This document shows, one piece after another, positions 1 through 12,695 of a stretch of DNA of 64,000 bases (position 1 is its first letter; each line of letters opens with the position of its first letter). The stretch covers positions 5,332,001 through 5,396,000 of the forward strand of contig NC_079234.1 of the NCBI RefSeq assembly GCF_028502605.1. The letters are read 5' to 3'. The notes under the pieces were generated by a model, which saw nothing but the letters and a program-made list of their open reading frames with translations, did no database searches and had not been told where the DNA came from. Both the position numbers and the translations under genes were made by a program. The DNA comes from Trichoderma breve (lineage: Eukaryota; Ascomycota; Sordariomycetes; Hypocreales; Hypocreaceae).

Positions 1-2631
1 GTCTTGCAACCTGAGGAAAGAGTTGATAATGAAAAAGGAAAGAAGTATACCTGCTGAGAGGCAAGAAGGAAGGACGCCCAAGGAAGGAACGACTTGGAAG
101 AAAGAGGGTACGTACTTAAGTGGGTCTGTCTACTAAAGTGACGCTAGCCATGCGATACTCACGTAGCTCGATACCTTGTAGGTTGTAACTTTTAACAATT
201 TGCTGCAAAATATGCACCATGTGTTAGCCCAGATGCAGCTGATACGCGATGGCGGTGACTTGAGCACAATGTACCGAATACAAACCCTTGCAATGTCCCT
301 TGAGCGCCCACACGAATGGAATTGCAGACGTTCAGGGCATTTGACTGTGAGGAGTCTCAGTGGCGTCTGGCAGAGGCTTATACCTCATTAAGTTGGTTGG
401 TCCAAAACCTTCCAAGTGCTTTTGGCTGGGAGATCGATTAGACCGCGCTGTGCCATCTACGGAGCACCTCGATACTGTACTCGTACATATATATAGAAGA
501 GGCGCTCGTACTGTAAGAAGGGGGGGAGGTGCAAGTTTCGGTCGTGTGCTGCGCGTCTTGCTTTGGGTGGGCAGCACCACAAGCTGGGACGTGGAGGCAC
601 CAATATCATCAGTCAACCTGCTGGCCAGTCCCTCCTTTTTGGGCTTTTTGCATTGGCGGGCGGAAAGGGAAATTTGACATCCCCCATCCATGCCTAGAAT
701 TCCAGTCCAAGTACTATCGGTGGCGTACCTTATACTGGCGACATCTTTCTTCTCTCTTTCAATTGCATACTAAAGCTCCAGTCGGTTAAAGATTTATTTA
801 CCTTGCCGATATTCATCAAATGGACAGCGGTTAGAGTAACGTAGAGTGGGAACTTTCCGAATTTCGCAGAGCGTGAGGTCATGAGCAAATCCACCCCGGC
901 ACGTGTTATGTGGCATCCAAGCGTCTCTTTAGGCGTCCTCTGAGTTTTCAGTTCCAGGGACTTTTTGGATGACGTATTACTACCTAATAGGTATGATAGA
1001 CTAGGTAATATGTGCTACGCATTACACCACTGTTTGCTTGGTTACTATATGAATCCAGAGGAGGCGCAGGTTGAAGCTGAGAGCGCTCGCTCATGGCCAT
1101 AACAAAATCAGGATAGGATGCCTTGGGACGGTGCTGGGAAATTGGCGGCGTGTTTCTGCATGCCGGTCGGACATTGCGAAGAATCTACCCGATACCCTGA
1201 AGATTCATGTAGGCGTTTCCTTTACTTTAGCAAGAGCAATGCAATGCCACACAAATAAATGATGTCTTTGGGAAAAAAAAGAGAGACCAACGGTAGATAT
1301 CATAGGCTTGGTGTGCGCCTCCTTCTTTCTTCCGATGAGAGAGTCATTCGTGTGTCTATGGCTCTCCAGCAGTGAAGCTGAAGAGATTGACATCGACCTT
1401 GTGACCACGAGTTGATAGAACAACCGTGCGAAACCCCCGAGAAACCCGCAGCTGCAGTGACATCTGACGAATACGACGGCGCGCACAAGAGAACCCCAAA
1501 AAAGGCCGGAAGTTGAAAAAAAAGGCAAGCTAAGGCAGCAGCCCGAGGACATAGGCAAATGCTACGGATACGTTGGGTCGAGCCTCTAACACGACACGGA
1601 ACCCGCCAGATCGGTGTGTGGGGGCTAGGACTCCGCCTCCAACGCCACAGGCGAGAAGAAAAATTAAAGACTCGAGGGGATAATCCGGAATGGCGTCAAT
1701 AGTAAACCATAATTCCCGCTGGCAATCGGTACATGTATGGTACAAGCAACCGCGATTTCATAGCCCGTCTCCCAATTTGCACATCGTCGCCACAGCAAGC
1801 CAAACTTGTTGAGGATACTCTCACCAATGGGATGGCAGAGCGTGGCGGGCGGGAGCCATCGTCAGGTTATCAGCCGACGCATCCCTATTTTCGAATAAGG
1901 TATGTATAAGGTACAGGTGGGATATGCCTTGTTTGCAATAGCATTGCCGTGTCGCGTGGCGATTATAACGACGGGCGCCGCATTAACATCAATTAATTAA
2001 TACTGGGCATTAGCAAGAGAGAAGATCATTTGGGCAGTTCTGCAACAAGTTTCCGATATAAAATTCATTATGCCCGGAGTAATTGCGTCGCTTCGGCTGA
2101 GGACCAATGAAAAGCTGCGGGGCGCTCAAATCGACAAGTGGGGGATGACACGGCAAATGGGAAAAGACATCGGAAACTCCCTTGTACAGCATCTTGTCCC
2201 TCTTGTCTCGTATTGTTGTTAGATCTACCTTGGGCATCTAGCAGTTCTATTATACTTATAACGACTTACCTGCAGTATTCACAAGTGTTTTCTCTGCAAC
2301 ATGTTCACTCTTTTAATAAGGAAGGCATGGGTGGAAGTCCATGTTAGTTCCATGACAAGCATATGTCGCGCCCCTCGCTAGTAAGCTCTAGCGACCATCA
2401 GAGCGCCTAGTAGGCACATAGGATGGCGGCAGTGGGCCTCCATCACGTTGTTATATTCAACTGCGCTTCGTTATTCGTCGAGGCCGAAGAAGAGAAATAA
2501 AATGAAAAGAGCCATTAATGTACGAAGAATCATACCTACCGTCGGAGTTGTCAAGGGCTGGTAGATATCAAGTACATTTCTTTCGTCTTTAAACGCGTCT
2601 GAATCAGCCACGTTGTGTTAGGTAAGCATCG

Positions 2632-2639
2632 CACGTGAT
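2632..2639 (+). promoter_or_regulatory. CACGTGAT E-box upstream of the helicase gene
   Basis: CACGTGAT lies 270 bases upstream of the proposed start codon. CACGTG is the core bound by fungal bHLH factors (Cbf1/Pho4/SREBP classes). The site is seen directly; its use is inferred. Confidence 0.35.
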
Positions 2640-2783
2640 TTCGCGTTATGTTCGTTCGTAGATCATCTTGAGTACCTTGTACTTGGGGCATCACGCTCTA
2701 CTCCATCCAGATCCTTGTCACATTCTGCCTAAAGAAGCTGAACATACACCATGATTTGCTAACTGACTGAAACATTCATCCCA

Positions 2784-2847
2784 CCCTCTTTTCTTCTTCT
2801 TCTTTTTCTCTCTCTTGCTTTTTCCTTTGTTCTCTCTTTTTGTTTTG
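2784..2847 (+). promoter_or_regulatory. Pyrimidine-rich promoter tract
   Basis: A nearly unbroken run of T and C ends about 60 bases before the start codon of the helicase gene. Such tracts are typical of transcription-start regions in filamentous fungi. It marks the likely start of the mRNA leader. Confidence 0.4.
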
Positions 2848-2908
2848 TACATCTCGATGAATCGCTCTTCTTCATAGGTGCTTGTCGCGCGCGCGCTTCC
2901 CCTCCATC

Positions 2909-5900
2909 ATGGAGAGCATGAGGGGCATCTTGCACAAGACGAGCCTCCAGGAAGCTCAGGAGCGGCAGCTGGCTGGACAGAAGAGAACCTGGTCGACAAG
3001 CAATGGTGATGAGGACAGAAAAGACTCGCCTTCAGGATCCGGATCTGCCTTTATCGCGACTACAGTTGCTCCCGCATCAGCTTCTTCCCAGAACTCAGTC
3101 CGGTTTCAAAACGCTCTTCATTTCCTTCCACCTTCCACCAAACTTTCTGCAAGCAAAATCGTCACATTTAATGCATCAGAAGGACCTTCCGAGTATACCC
3201 AGAGGCGTGTTTTTGCTGCCACGCCATCTTCTACCATAGACCCCGAGCTCGACCTTGCCCATCCTGTATATAATCTGCCGCCTCAGCTTGTTAATAATTT
3301 TGCTTCCCTTGGAATTAAGCAAATCTACCCATGGCAGAAAAACTGCCTCAAAGGGCCAGGCTTGCTTACAGGTGCTAAAAATTTGGTTTATTGTGCTCCC
3401 ACCGGCGGTGGCAAGTCCCTTGTTGCTGATTGTGAGCCCACCTCATTGTATTCATAATATTGCCATGGGCTAAACAGCTGATGTTTTGCCCAGTACTCAT
3501 GCTCAAGAGGATAATGGAAGAACCCGAGACCAAAGCCCTACTTATTCTCCCATATGTTGCCCTTGTGCAAGAAAAGGTTCGCTGGCTACGGACCGTCGTT
3601 CAAGGACTTGCCGCAAACCTGGATCCTGAAGCACTGGAGAAGCAAAAAGCCAATAGTATATGGCGACTTCGTCCAGACCATGACTCTATTAAAGTCATCG
3701 GCTTCTTTGGTGGCGGCAAGATTAGATCTACTTGGCAGGATTTTGATATCGGCATATGCACCCTCGAAAAGGTTTGATTTGTCTCATTTGACTCGATCGA
3801 ATGCTTCTGCATGATATCTAACAGCCTTTTTTAATTACAGGCCAATATGCTCATCAATACCGCCATAGAAGACTCTTCCATATCCCAATTGCGAGCTGTA
3901 GTTCTCGACGAGCTTCACATGATTGATGATGACCATCGTGGGTATCTTCTCGAGCTGATAGCAACTAAACTCTTGAGTTTGGAGCAGCCCATTCAGATCA
4001 TTGGCATGAGCGCTACTCTTCCTGTACGTCATACGTATTGGATAGACCTCACGCATTTCCCGTGTCTGACTTTTTACTAGAATGCAAACCTGGTTGCCAA
4101 ATGGCTTAATGCACACTCTTACGAAACTAGGTACAGGCCAATACCAATCGAAGAGCACCTGGTCTGCGAAGGAAAAGTCTACCACATCGGTACCAACGGT
4201 GCTACGGCCCAAAGACAGCTGAAAGTTGAGGAGATATCAAAAGCTCGGATAGATCCTACGCGACAAATCGAAGAATCCAGCCATAAGGAATTTCGCGATC
4301 CGGTTCTCAACGCCGTGGTATCCTTGGCTCATGAGACAGCCCTGATGGGTTATGGCGCTTTGGTATTCGCTGGTAGCCGAGGCATTTGCGAGTCGGATGC
4401 TCGCCTCATCAGCAGAGTAATGCCCCAGCCACACGAAGTGGATAGCAAAACCATGGACAAGAGGATGGATCTGTTGAGCGAGCTGCGAAGTCTCAGTACA
4501 GGTGCTGATCCCGTATTGGAGGAAACCGTCTTGTCCGGCGTTGCATTTCATCGTAAGTCTCCCTCTTTGACGTCAAATTTCATATGCTAACTACGAGTTC
4601 TCAGATGTGTGTGCATTATTATTTCTTCTTCCAAGAAAGAGTCCATGTTAGCTGACCTGGATAGGCGGGCTTAACGAGCGAGGAGAGAGATCTCATCGCC
4701 GAAGCATATGATGCTGGCACACTGCTAATATGCGTTGCCACCTGCAGCTTGGCAGCTGGTATCAATCTGTGCGTCCCTTCAATTACCGTTATCGCGACAC
4801 GTCTAGCTCACTAACTACAATGCTCTAGTCCTGCTCGAAGGGTGATCCTTCATAATGCAAGGATGGGGCGTGAATTCGTCGGCCCCTCCATGTTACGGCA
4901 GATGAGAGGTCGTGCCGGAAGGCAGGGCAAATCCCCTGTTGGAGAGACATATCTCTGCTGTCGCCAAGACGACCTAGAGCAGGTCTTAGATCTCATGTAT
5001 GCGGATATCCCAGAAATTGCTAGTTGTCTCAACACTGAAAATAAGCGTGTTCAACGGTAAGACACTGTCTCAGTTTGCCGACAAGCATGGCATTCGTTGA
5101 CATTTAAGCAAGAGCCATTTTGGAAGTCATTTCCGTTCGCTTGGCGAACAGCCATGAGTCTCTCCTCGAATATTTTTCCAATTCTCTAATAAGCTTCACT
5201 CATGATCGAGAGTTTGTAGAAAATTGCCTAACGTCAGGACTGGAGGAGATTCACGATTTAGGCTTAATTGTTAATGATTCTTACTCGAGTTTTGCGGCGA
5301 CACAACTGGGCAAAGCCATAGTTGCCTCTTCTGTTGATCCCTACGATGGGGTCTTTATACATGCCGAACTTACCAAGACGCTCAAGGCCTTTGTCATGGA
5401 TGGCGAGATGCACATTCTCTACGTCTTTACTCCGGTTCAAGATTTTGGCATCATAGTCAACTGGCAAGTGTTTCGCAACGAGATGGACGCCTTAGATGAG
5501 AGTGGGCTTCGAGTCCTTGGCTTTCTGGGTATCAAGCCGACGGCCGTTCTCAAGCTGTAAGGGATATCCATTATGAGTTCCCTTCTTGCCAATGCTGCTT
5601 CACTAACAACATCTCAAGTGCTCAGGGAGTTCCGCTTAAGGAGAATACACCCGAAGAAAGAGAGTTGGCCCGTGTATACCGTCGATTTTATCTGGCACTG
5701 CAATTACGAGATTTATGTAATGAGATGCCGATACATGTGGTCGCGCGAAAGTACGACTCGCCTCGGGGTTCTGTGCAGACGCTTGCGCAGACATGCCAGG
5801 GCTTCGCGGCAGGCATGATTAAGTTTTGCGAGCACATGGGATGGGGGTAAGACACAATCCGAAGGCTTTATTTCTCCCCCTTATCCTTCATAGACTGACA

Positions 5901-6461
5901 AGCGGAGAAGTATCATGGCTGCTGCGCTGGAGCATTTCTCGGACAGACTGATGGCCGGCGCAAGGACAGATCTCTTGGAGCTCGCCAAGATTCCATTCAT
6001 CAAGAGCCGCACAGCGTGAGTACACTATTTGAACCCTTACAAAGCAATGCAAAAGACAGAATGTGCTCATGCTACTATTTCAGCCGAGTCTTTTGGGAGA
6101 ACGGATACCGGACCGTCGGTGCTATAGCAAACGCTGATCCAAAGGAATTGGTTCTGATTCTGATGCAGGTATGTTGAAGCTCCCAATGGCAAGAGTTGGG
6201 GTTAGCCGTGTTTGTAGCTTGTTTAATGACCCTTCAATCCAGGCCCAGCCGAATAAACTGCGACTCAAGGGGAAAGTCGATGAGAAATATGAAGAAAAGC
6301 TACTCGCCAAGGCAAATGTAATATCAGCTTCGGCGAATCGGCTTTGGCGTAGGTGATTTCCATCTCATGATATCCGTCCAAAGTCAGTTACGCTTCTGTC
6401 TTCTTCTAGGCTAACCGTGTGTATAGAGGTTCAACTGCAGGCTGAAATGGCTGAAGAATAA
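2909..6461 (+). CDS. POLQ/HELQ-like DNA repair helicase (no polymerase domain)
   Basis: This is a superfamily 2, Ski2-like DNA helicase of about 930 residues, related to the helicase half of DNA polymerase theta and to HELQ. The expected role is nuclear processing of damaged forks and breaks. Exons: 2909-3431, 3494-3771, 3841-4023, 4081-4552, 4605-4606, 4665-4768, 4829-5056, 5113-5556, 5619-5846, 5911-6015 (or from 5908), 6084-6168, 6243-6348, 6427-6461. Motifs in order: Walker A APTGGGKS (163-170), DELH box (290-293), SAT (324-326), HHAGL (485-489), QMRGRAGR motif VI (545-552), a winged-helix/ratchet region, and a C-terminal helix-hairpin-helix-like segment near 850-890. No polymerase domain follows. 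The start is the first in-frame ATG; the open frame upstream has no ATG. The HHAGL motif requires a 2-nt exon at 4605-4606. Introns are 50-78 nt. Function is inferred from family membership. Confidence 0.88.
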
Positions 6462-6873
6462 GTCAGTGCGCTCAAATACTCATTGATTACTTCCAAATTT
6501 CGGCATATTCATGTTGGGAGATCTATATACCCTAGATTGGCGTCTTTATAAAAGGAGATTTATTCAGTTTCTAGCGCCTGTACAAGCAAGCTACCAAAAT
6601 TAATACCATAAGGATATCTACTTTCAAGGGTACTGAATGAACGAAAACAACTCCAAATCTTTGCCTCTCAAATCTCACTCCATCTACTTCTGCAACCATA
6701 AACAACCTGGATGCTTAACTTCTATAATTTTTCATCATCGATTTCCAAGACAAAAAAAAGCATGTCCTCGCTTGCGCAACTAACATAATGATCTCTCTAA
6801 TGCATTTGCCCAACGTTGCTCATCTGCCCGCTCGCAGTGAAACTTTGTTCATGATTTCCCATCCCACTCTCGT
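6462..6873. other. Convergent 3' intergenic region
   Basis: This 412-base AT-rich spacer lies between the stop codons of the helicase gene and the PX-domain gene. It should hold both 3' UTRs and overlapping polyadenylation regions. No gene is seen. Confidence 0.6.
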
Positions 6874-9800
6874 CTAGTCGGCCAAGACATTTCTCAGCAT
6901 AACCAGGAAATTCTCCTTCAGCTTGTGAACCTCGGAAATATCTGGCTTCACAGGCTCTCCCGCCGAACGGCGCAGGCGGTCGCGTTTCTTGGCCCTTCGC
7001 TGCCTCTCGGCATCTATCGGATCCATGTCGTCCTCCTCCTCCGCCTCAGTCTCCGAACCGTCGTCGTAAGCCAAGTCCTCCAGGTCTTCGCCGTTGAGGC
7101 CAAAGTCGGACGAGCTGAAGCCGGTCGGCATCATATCGCTGCCCGGCGCTCCTTCCGCCGCCATCTTCTGCTGTGTCTTATCGCTATGCCACTTCTTCCG
7201 GGCCTCTTGCCAGGCAATCAGGGCGTTAATCTCTTCTATTGCCTTTTCCTTGTTGATGACGCCGCTGCTGACGCCGCCTTCGAACAAGGCGTTGACATTC
7301 AGCGTGCCGTTCTTGGGCCCCTTACGGAGGAACTCCAAGATGCCCTCGATCCACTCCATAAGCTGAGTAAACAGACCATTGTCGTGGGTGTGGATCTCAT
7401 GTACGAATTTGTAGAAATTGTGCTCGTGTCTAGCACACAGATCGATAAATGCTTGGACAGTCTGGTTAGGATCTGCAGACGCATCGTCTTCCCTGCACTT
7501 TTCAACCACCTTGATCATGTCGTCGATGAAAACGGCAAAGTCAGTGACGCTATTGTATACGTTGGCCGACTTGTACACCCGCACGAGGGGCTCGTAGAAT
7601 ATGGTAAAAAGGTCTCGGAAGAGCTTCAGCGTAACAGGCTCCTCAATCAGTTGTAGCAGCATGCTCTTATCTCTGTAGCGCGTGCAAAGCTTGAGAAGCT
7701 GTTTGAGGTACGAGAAGAGCTGGGCTCCCTGCTTCAGTTCCTCGTCAATGTTCTCGACGGCATTGTTAAAGGCAACATATGCGTTGAATAATCGCTGAAT
7801 CTGCTCGCCCGTTAATTCGGGTTCGAGAAGATCTGATCGCAATATCACCACGATGATATCAAGGTCCTCTTCCTCAGCCTGGCGTCGGATTTCCTTTTTG
7901 ATGTCTTCCTCGGCGTTTGTGTACAGTTTAATCTTTTCAGTGAATACGGGGTCGCCAATCTTGATATCCAGTGCGTCGATAGATCTCTGGAAGCTTCGGA
8001 TGCCATCATGCAGTGCGAGGGAAAACATTCGCTGCATGAGTGATCGGGCTCCGAAGGGTTGGGCAATGAAAATGTCCAGAATACCGGACATGACTGCTGC
8101 GGGATTTGCGATTCGGATGACATTCTTAATGACGGTATATGGAACGAGCGAGTGAATGCGTTTAGCTTGAGCGAACATGTCGGCCGAGTTGTCCTCGGCC
8201 AAGAAGAGGTGGTATACAATGGCAGCGATTTCGATCCTCAGCCATTCGGCAAATTTACGATATTGAATGCTGAGATCGCCAATCGTTTGCTTTTCCTTGA
8301 TCTCTTTGAACAAGAGCGTAAGGCCGTTGCGTTCGACGATATCCCGCCGGAACCTATAATTTGGTGTCAAAAAAAGTCGAGAAGGGACTTGAGGAAGCCA
8401 CTAACTGTTCCATATACTCATCAAGCTCAGCAGCACGCCTCCTAGCAATCTCATAAAATTCCTTCTGCTCTTCCATACGCTTCTCATCAAGTGCCTTGCG
8501 CCTCAAGATATCTTCGACGTCCTCGTCTGTGGGTGTGATGGGGTCACCGCTGAAAAAGTCCACCATTGCTTTGGTATTGGCAATTTGGGGGTTGTGCAAG
8601 AGAGATCGTAGGAAAGCGCGGAGTGAGACTCTCTGGTTCTCACGCCAAAGGACATACTACATACCATGTTAGTTCTCTTCACTTTATACAAGCTGCGTAG
8701 GCGGTAGATGCCAACCTCGTGTCTCCCATCTGGAGTACCTGCTCCAGAGCTTACTTGACCATCAACAGATGGCCGAGGTGAAGCTACCTTCCTCGAGCGG
8801 TTTGATTTAGATGACCTTATTGATCCCGGGCCACGCGAAGCTATCACGTTAGTTAGGGTGACTTTTCATCCTTATCAATCATGGGGAGAACAATTGTGCT
8901 CGGCCAAGTACTTACCTCCTCCCCCAGGAGTTAGTAGCGACACTCCGCCCAATTGCTGGGACAGTCTGCTCGTCCTCCGAGTTGATTCTGAAGACACAGA
9001 GGAGGCGTCAGAGTCGTTTCCTGTGGTAAAGCTGGGCAGCAGCCCGCTTGTTCGCGTATCCGACTTGTTCTTCTTCGGCAGTGAAGGTATGACTCTCCCA
9101 GGCAGTTCGGTACGCAGTCTTCGGTGCAATTTGCTAAAATCTCCATATCGGCGCCCGACAAAGTGCTCCAGCTCGCCCTTCCTCTTGATTCGGAGAATGA
9201 ACTCGGCGTGCTTGTGGTATCTAATGTTGCGCTTGACCGAAGTGACGCGAACGCCGGCTACATTAACGTCCCAGCCGTTGATGTAGTTTCCTTCGGGGAG
9301 GGTGTTCATAACGCCCCTGTCGATGGCGTTGCTATCTACGATTTCGATTTCCGAAAACTTGATACGCTCTTCGAACCCGGACGAGGTGGGAATGCCGGAA
9401 ACCATCATCAGCTCGACCAGCTTCTGCGCCTTGATGGCCAGCTTCCGCCGCTTCGTTTCCTCCAGACGGTCTTCGGACGAGGAAATTTGCTTCGTGGCAA
9501 ACGACTCGAGAAACTGCCCAAGGCGTGTCAGCATAAAATCATCCTCACGGTATAGCGGCGCAACGCACGACTTGGAGCCTGTCTTGCCAAAACTCCTTCT
9601 CCCTAGCCTTGTCGAGAAACGGGAAATCGCGAACATGGTGGACAAAGATGTATCGCAGAATCGGCAGCTCGGATTCCTGGGGAGACACTTCGCCCTGTTC
9701 CGACTTGAATGGCGCACCGAAGCGCTGCAGGGCTGTGGGGGAATTGAGCTCGCTGATCTCCCACTTGACTTGATCTGCGATGAGTTCCCTCTTCAAGTCT

Positions 9801-10007
9801 GTCCCAAGTGATCGTTGGTTAGCTCCAGCTCCATCGCAACAAGGAGAGCATCAGGAAAGGGGAAGAAACATAGAGAAACGCACAGTGCTCCTGTTTACCC
9901 GTCAGCGCATTGCTGCTTGATGCGGGTGCGACGTCTGAGCCATTGGCGCGAATGGGCAGAGAAACAGCAGCGCCGCTATCGGGCAGTTCCTGTTCGGCAA
10001 CTGTCAT
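6874..10007 (-). CDS. PX domain protein with PXB and DUF3818 regions (Ypr097w/Lec1-like)
   Basis: This 935-residue protein matches the fungal PXB-PX-DUF3818 family that includes yeast Ypr097w (Lec1), a phosphoinositide-binding protein linked to lipid distribution. Exons, read on the minus strand: 10007-9884, 9798-9569, 9513-8916, 8840-8716, 8656-8406, 8353-6874. Residues about 40-120 form the helical PX-associated region. The PX domain starts near residue 195 and carries the basic RRYGDF motif (239-244) that contacts PtdIns3P in the family. A Ser-rich insert of about 90 residues separates this part from the last PX helices (SLRAFLRSLL). The rest is a long helical DUF3818-like region ending in an acidic stretch. 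The first donor could instead be 15 nt further upstream, also in phase, so residues 37-42 are uncertain. The fourth intron uses an unusual GTTGGC donor. Confidence 0.87.
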
Positions 10008-12695
10008 GGCCGAGATCCAAAGATGGCACCAAAGGAGGGCGATCGCAGAAGACGAATAGGCGCAGCCCGAGGATGAGGAAATCCGGGCGTTTGCGAGTCT
10101 TCGGATGACCAGCAGATGTCACTAGAAGATGAGGAGCCGGCTGAATTCTTGGCGGGGTAGCTAGCTAAGAAATCGTGGTAAGGAAAACGTCTGTGTCCGA
10201 ATCCGAGGAATATGTAAGCTCGAGACTGGGCGGGTTCGCCTAAATAGCAGGGCGCAAAGCAGCAGAATCGGATCGCGGTCACAATTGTGATTTTCGACAA
10301 GAGGTGAGGAGGGGTGGTGAGGGGGGACGTCTTGGCCAGGAACTATTAACCTTAGCAGCGACTCTTGCAAATCTCGCGCACACAAACAGAGAGAGAGACA
10401 GAGAGAGAGACGAAGAGTCTAGAATCGTGGCAATGGCCCGACTATTAAGAGGTGATGATGGAGAGGAAAAATCACAAAGAGAAGAGAATCCAAATAGTAT
10501 TACCGAAACATCACATCAAATCCACAGCCCTGTTGTGCCCCATAATTATTACTACATGCTACATGCTACACGCTGCAGTTGTCCTCGCAAGTATCACGGC
10601 GATGCAGGTGGATGTTTTACCGTTATCCTACTGGTAAGCAAATGCCTGCATGGGCGCAGTTTCTGGCCCAGAAACATGACGTTGGACTGCAGCATCCCAA
10701 GCCACTCTGGTGCTGTAACCGCCGCACCGCTGCACATTTTCGGCCCCTCCTCAGCCGCCTGGCCGAGTGCCGAGAGACATTAATTCCAACTAATTCCATC
10801 CATTCGCGCCGCGACTTGAGAGAGAATCCATGCAATGCAAATTTCGTTTCCTCGCACGCAAGCAGCAAAAGCAAGGAACAGATCCATGGCAGCGGCATGG
10901 CTTCAGTATGACATCACTAGCTTAAGGCGCAGGCGTAGCGTGATGGTAGATTTTATGATTTTATAGGCTCCTAAGGAGCGATGTGGCTACTAATCCAGCA
11001 CCCTCAGCGGCAACGGCGTTGTTGAAATGTCATAGAAAGATACGAAAGTATCAAGATGATCTAATAAGATTTTCCCCTTTAATCTGACAGAATGTCTTCA
11101 AAACATCTGCCACTGTCACCACCATCTTCTACTAACTGATACTATCACCACTACGTTACGAATCCCATTTTATACAACTCTTCTTCCCTACAGGGTAGTC
11201 CATTCCACAGTCTCATGAAAAAGGAAACAAAAGAACGGAGTCAGCGGAACAAAGTCACAAGCCGCCCAGACTCAATCATTGCGCCATGGCCCAGCAAAAT
11301 AGCCGCCAAGATCCCCCCAGCCACATCAACTAGAAGCATGCCGAGAAAACACACAGCGGCAGATCCATCCAAAATATACTTTTTCGTTTCTCAACATATC
11401 TCAAAGATATTCTTTTGCCAGCCACTTCCCTCAGCGAAATTGGGATCGGAAGCAAAGGAGTAAAAGGGAGAAAAGGTAATCTCGTCTGAAAGATCGTGAC
11501 AAAGAGTTCTTAATCAAGCTCATTTCTGCTGTGGTGATTGTATCATCTGCATACAACTGCGTATACACTTGTCAAGGTGTCGGGGTTAAATCGCGGGCCT
11601 TGGCGCCAAGTTGGCAGTGCGGACAAACATGACCCAGCTTCAAGAGAAGAAGAGACTAATCAGATTTTCTATGCTTCACTCACGGGCGTCTTTTTCTCTT
11701 CCAACACAAGTGGGAATATCAAAGATCCAAGGTACATGTACATTGATTAATTTCTACAGTACGATACTGTGGTCAAAGAGCACGGCGTTGATCTTAGTAC
11801 AACAAACAACGATCTACAGAGCACACACGACCGCAGTTTGTTGTACACACACAAAATGTCCAGTCCAGAATAAACCATCAAACCATCAGACGCATCATCG
11901 CAATTACAACTTCCCCACACGACACTGACTTCTCAAACCGCCGACTCTTGCACCAACACCAACGGCCCATTGTCTTCTCCATGCTTGGCCGATCGGCAAT
12001 TCTTTGCAATTAGGATCGTATTATGTATTACCCATAGTCTATCCTTTGTCTTCATACCCATCTTGGGAAGACAGTTCATCTTACCGCACCCCCTGGCAAA
12101 AGAATAGTTGCATTACCACCTAGTTGTTGAGGCTGCTTATTAGTGGCAGCGTTATGGCATGTACAGTAGCAGTTGCATCCAAAGCAGGCAGGTAATCTTA
12201 CAATTCTGCACGTCTCTCGTTTGCCCAGCCAACCAGCCGACCTTGGCTCTTTGTCCCAATCCAACTCGCAAGTCCAATAGCAAGCCCGAAACACCGGCTG
12301 AGCAACAACGCACAAACCTCGGGATGCTTGGCTCTTCCTCAGCTCCACTGTGGCAGTGAAGCCGGCGCAGGGTTTGCCAGTTCCGGGTACCGTACGAGTA
12401 GCCAAAACCAAAGCAGTGCTACACGTCCGTTCTCCGCATATCGCTAGCAGTGGGCTAAGTTGTTGCTCGGTGACGCCGACAGCTGGTCTCGTGCCAAAGC
12501 GGCTCCTGTCCCCCGAGCTATTGATGCAAAATCCTGTCGGCGCTGTCGATGCCGGTGCTGTGCACCTAAAGTGTATGGCTTTGGCCGCTCTGCGTCTTGG
12601 CAGTGCGATGGCTCTCGAAGTTGCTTTCGCTCCGTACAGTGTCGCCAAGTTATGTTTGGTTTTGTTTGGCATTCGCCGTCGCGGTTGGGCCCAGG
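10008..12695. other. Intergenic region, no gene seen
   Basis: It contains the promoter of the PX gene at its left and the 3' side of the coiled-coil membrane protein gene at its right. A 223-residue antisense frame at 12076-12747 overlaps the last exon of the real gene and has no domain-like composition, so it is not called. Confidence 0.55.
10388..10416. repeat. GA/CT-rich microsatellite in the PX gene promoter
   Basis: An interrupted AG repeat reads as a CT tract on the minus strand, 380 bases upstream of the PX gene start. It is probably the pyrimidine-rich promoter element of that gene. Confidence 0.5.

Larger units (their letters stand above)
1..2908. other. Intergenic region upstream of the helicase gene
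   Basis: No convincing gene is seen. The ORFs present are short, lack domain-like composition and overlap one another on both strands. The last 130 bases are the likely promoter and leader of the helicase gene, with a long pyrimidine tract and an E-box, both listed separately. Confidence 0.6.

Noticed and set aside
7094..7656. Plus-strand frames of 90-243 residues opposite the PX gene
   Set aside because: They are antisense shadows of the long DUF3818 exon, with no independent support.
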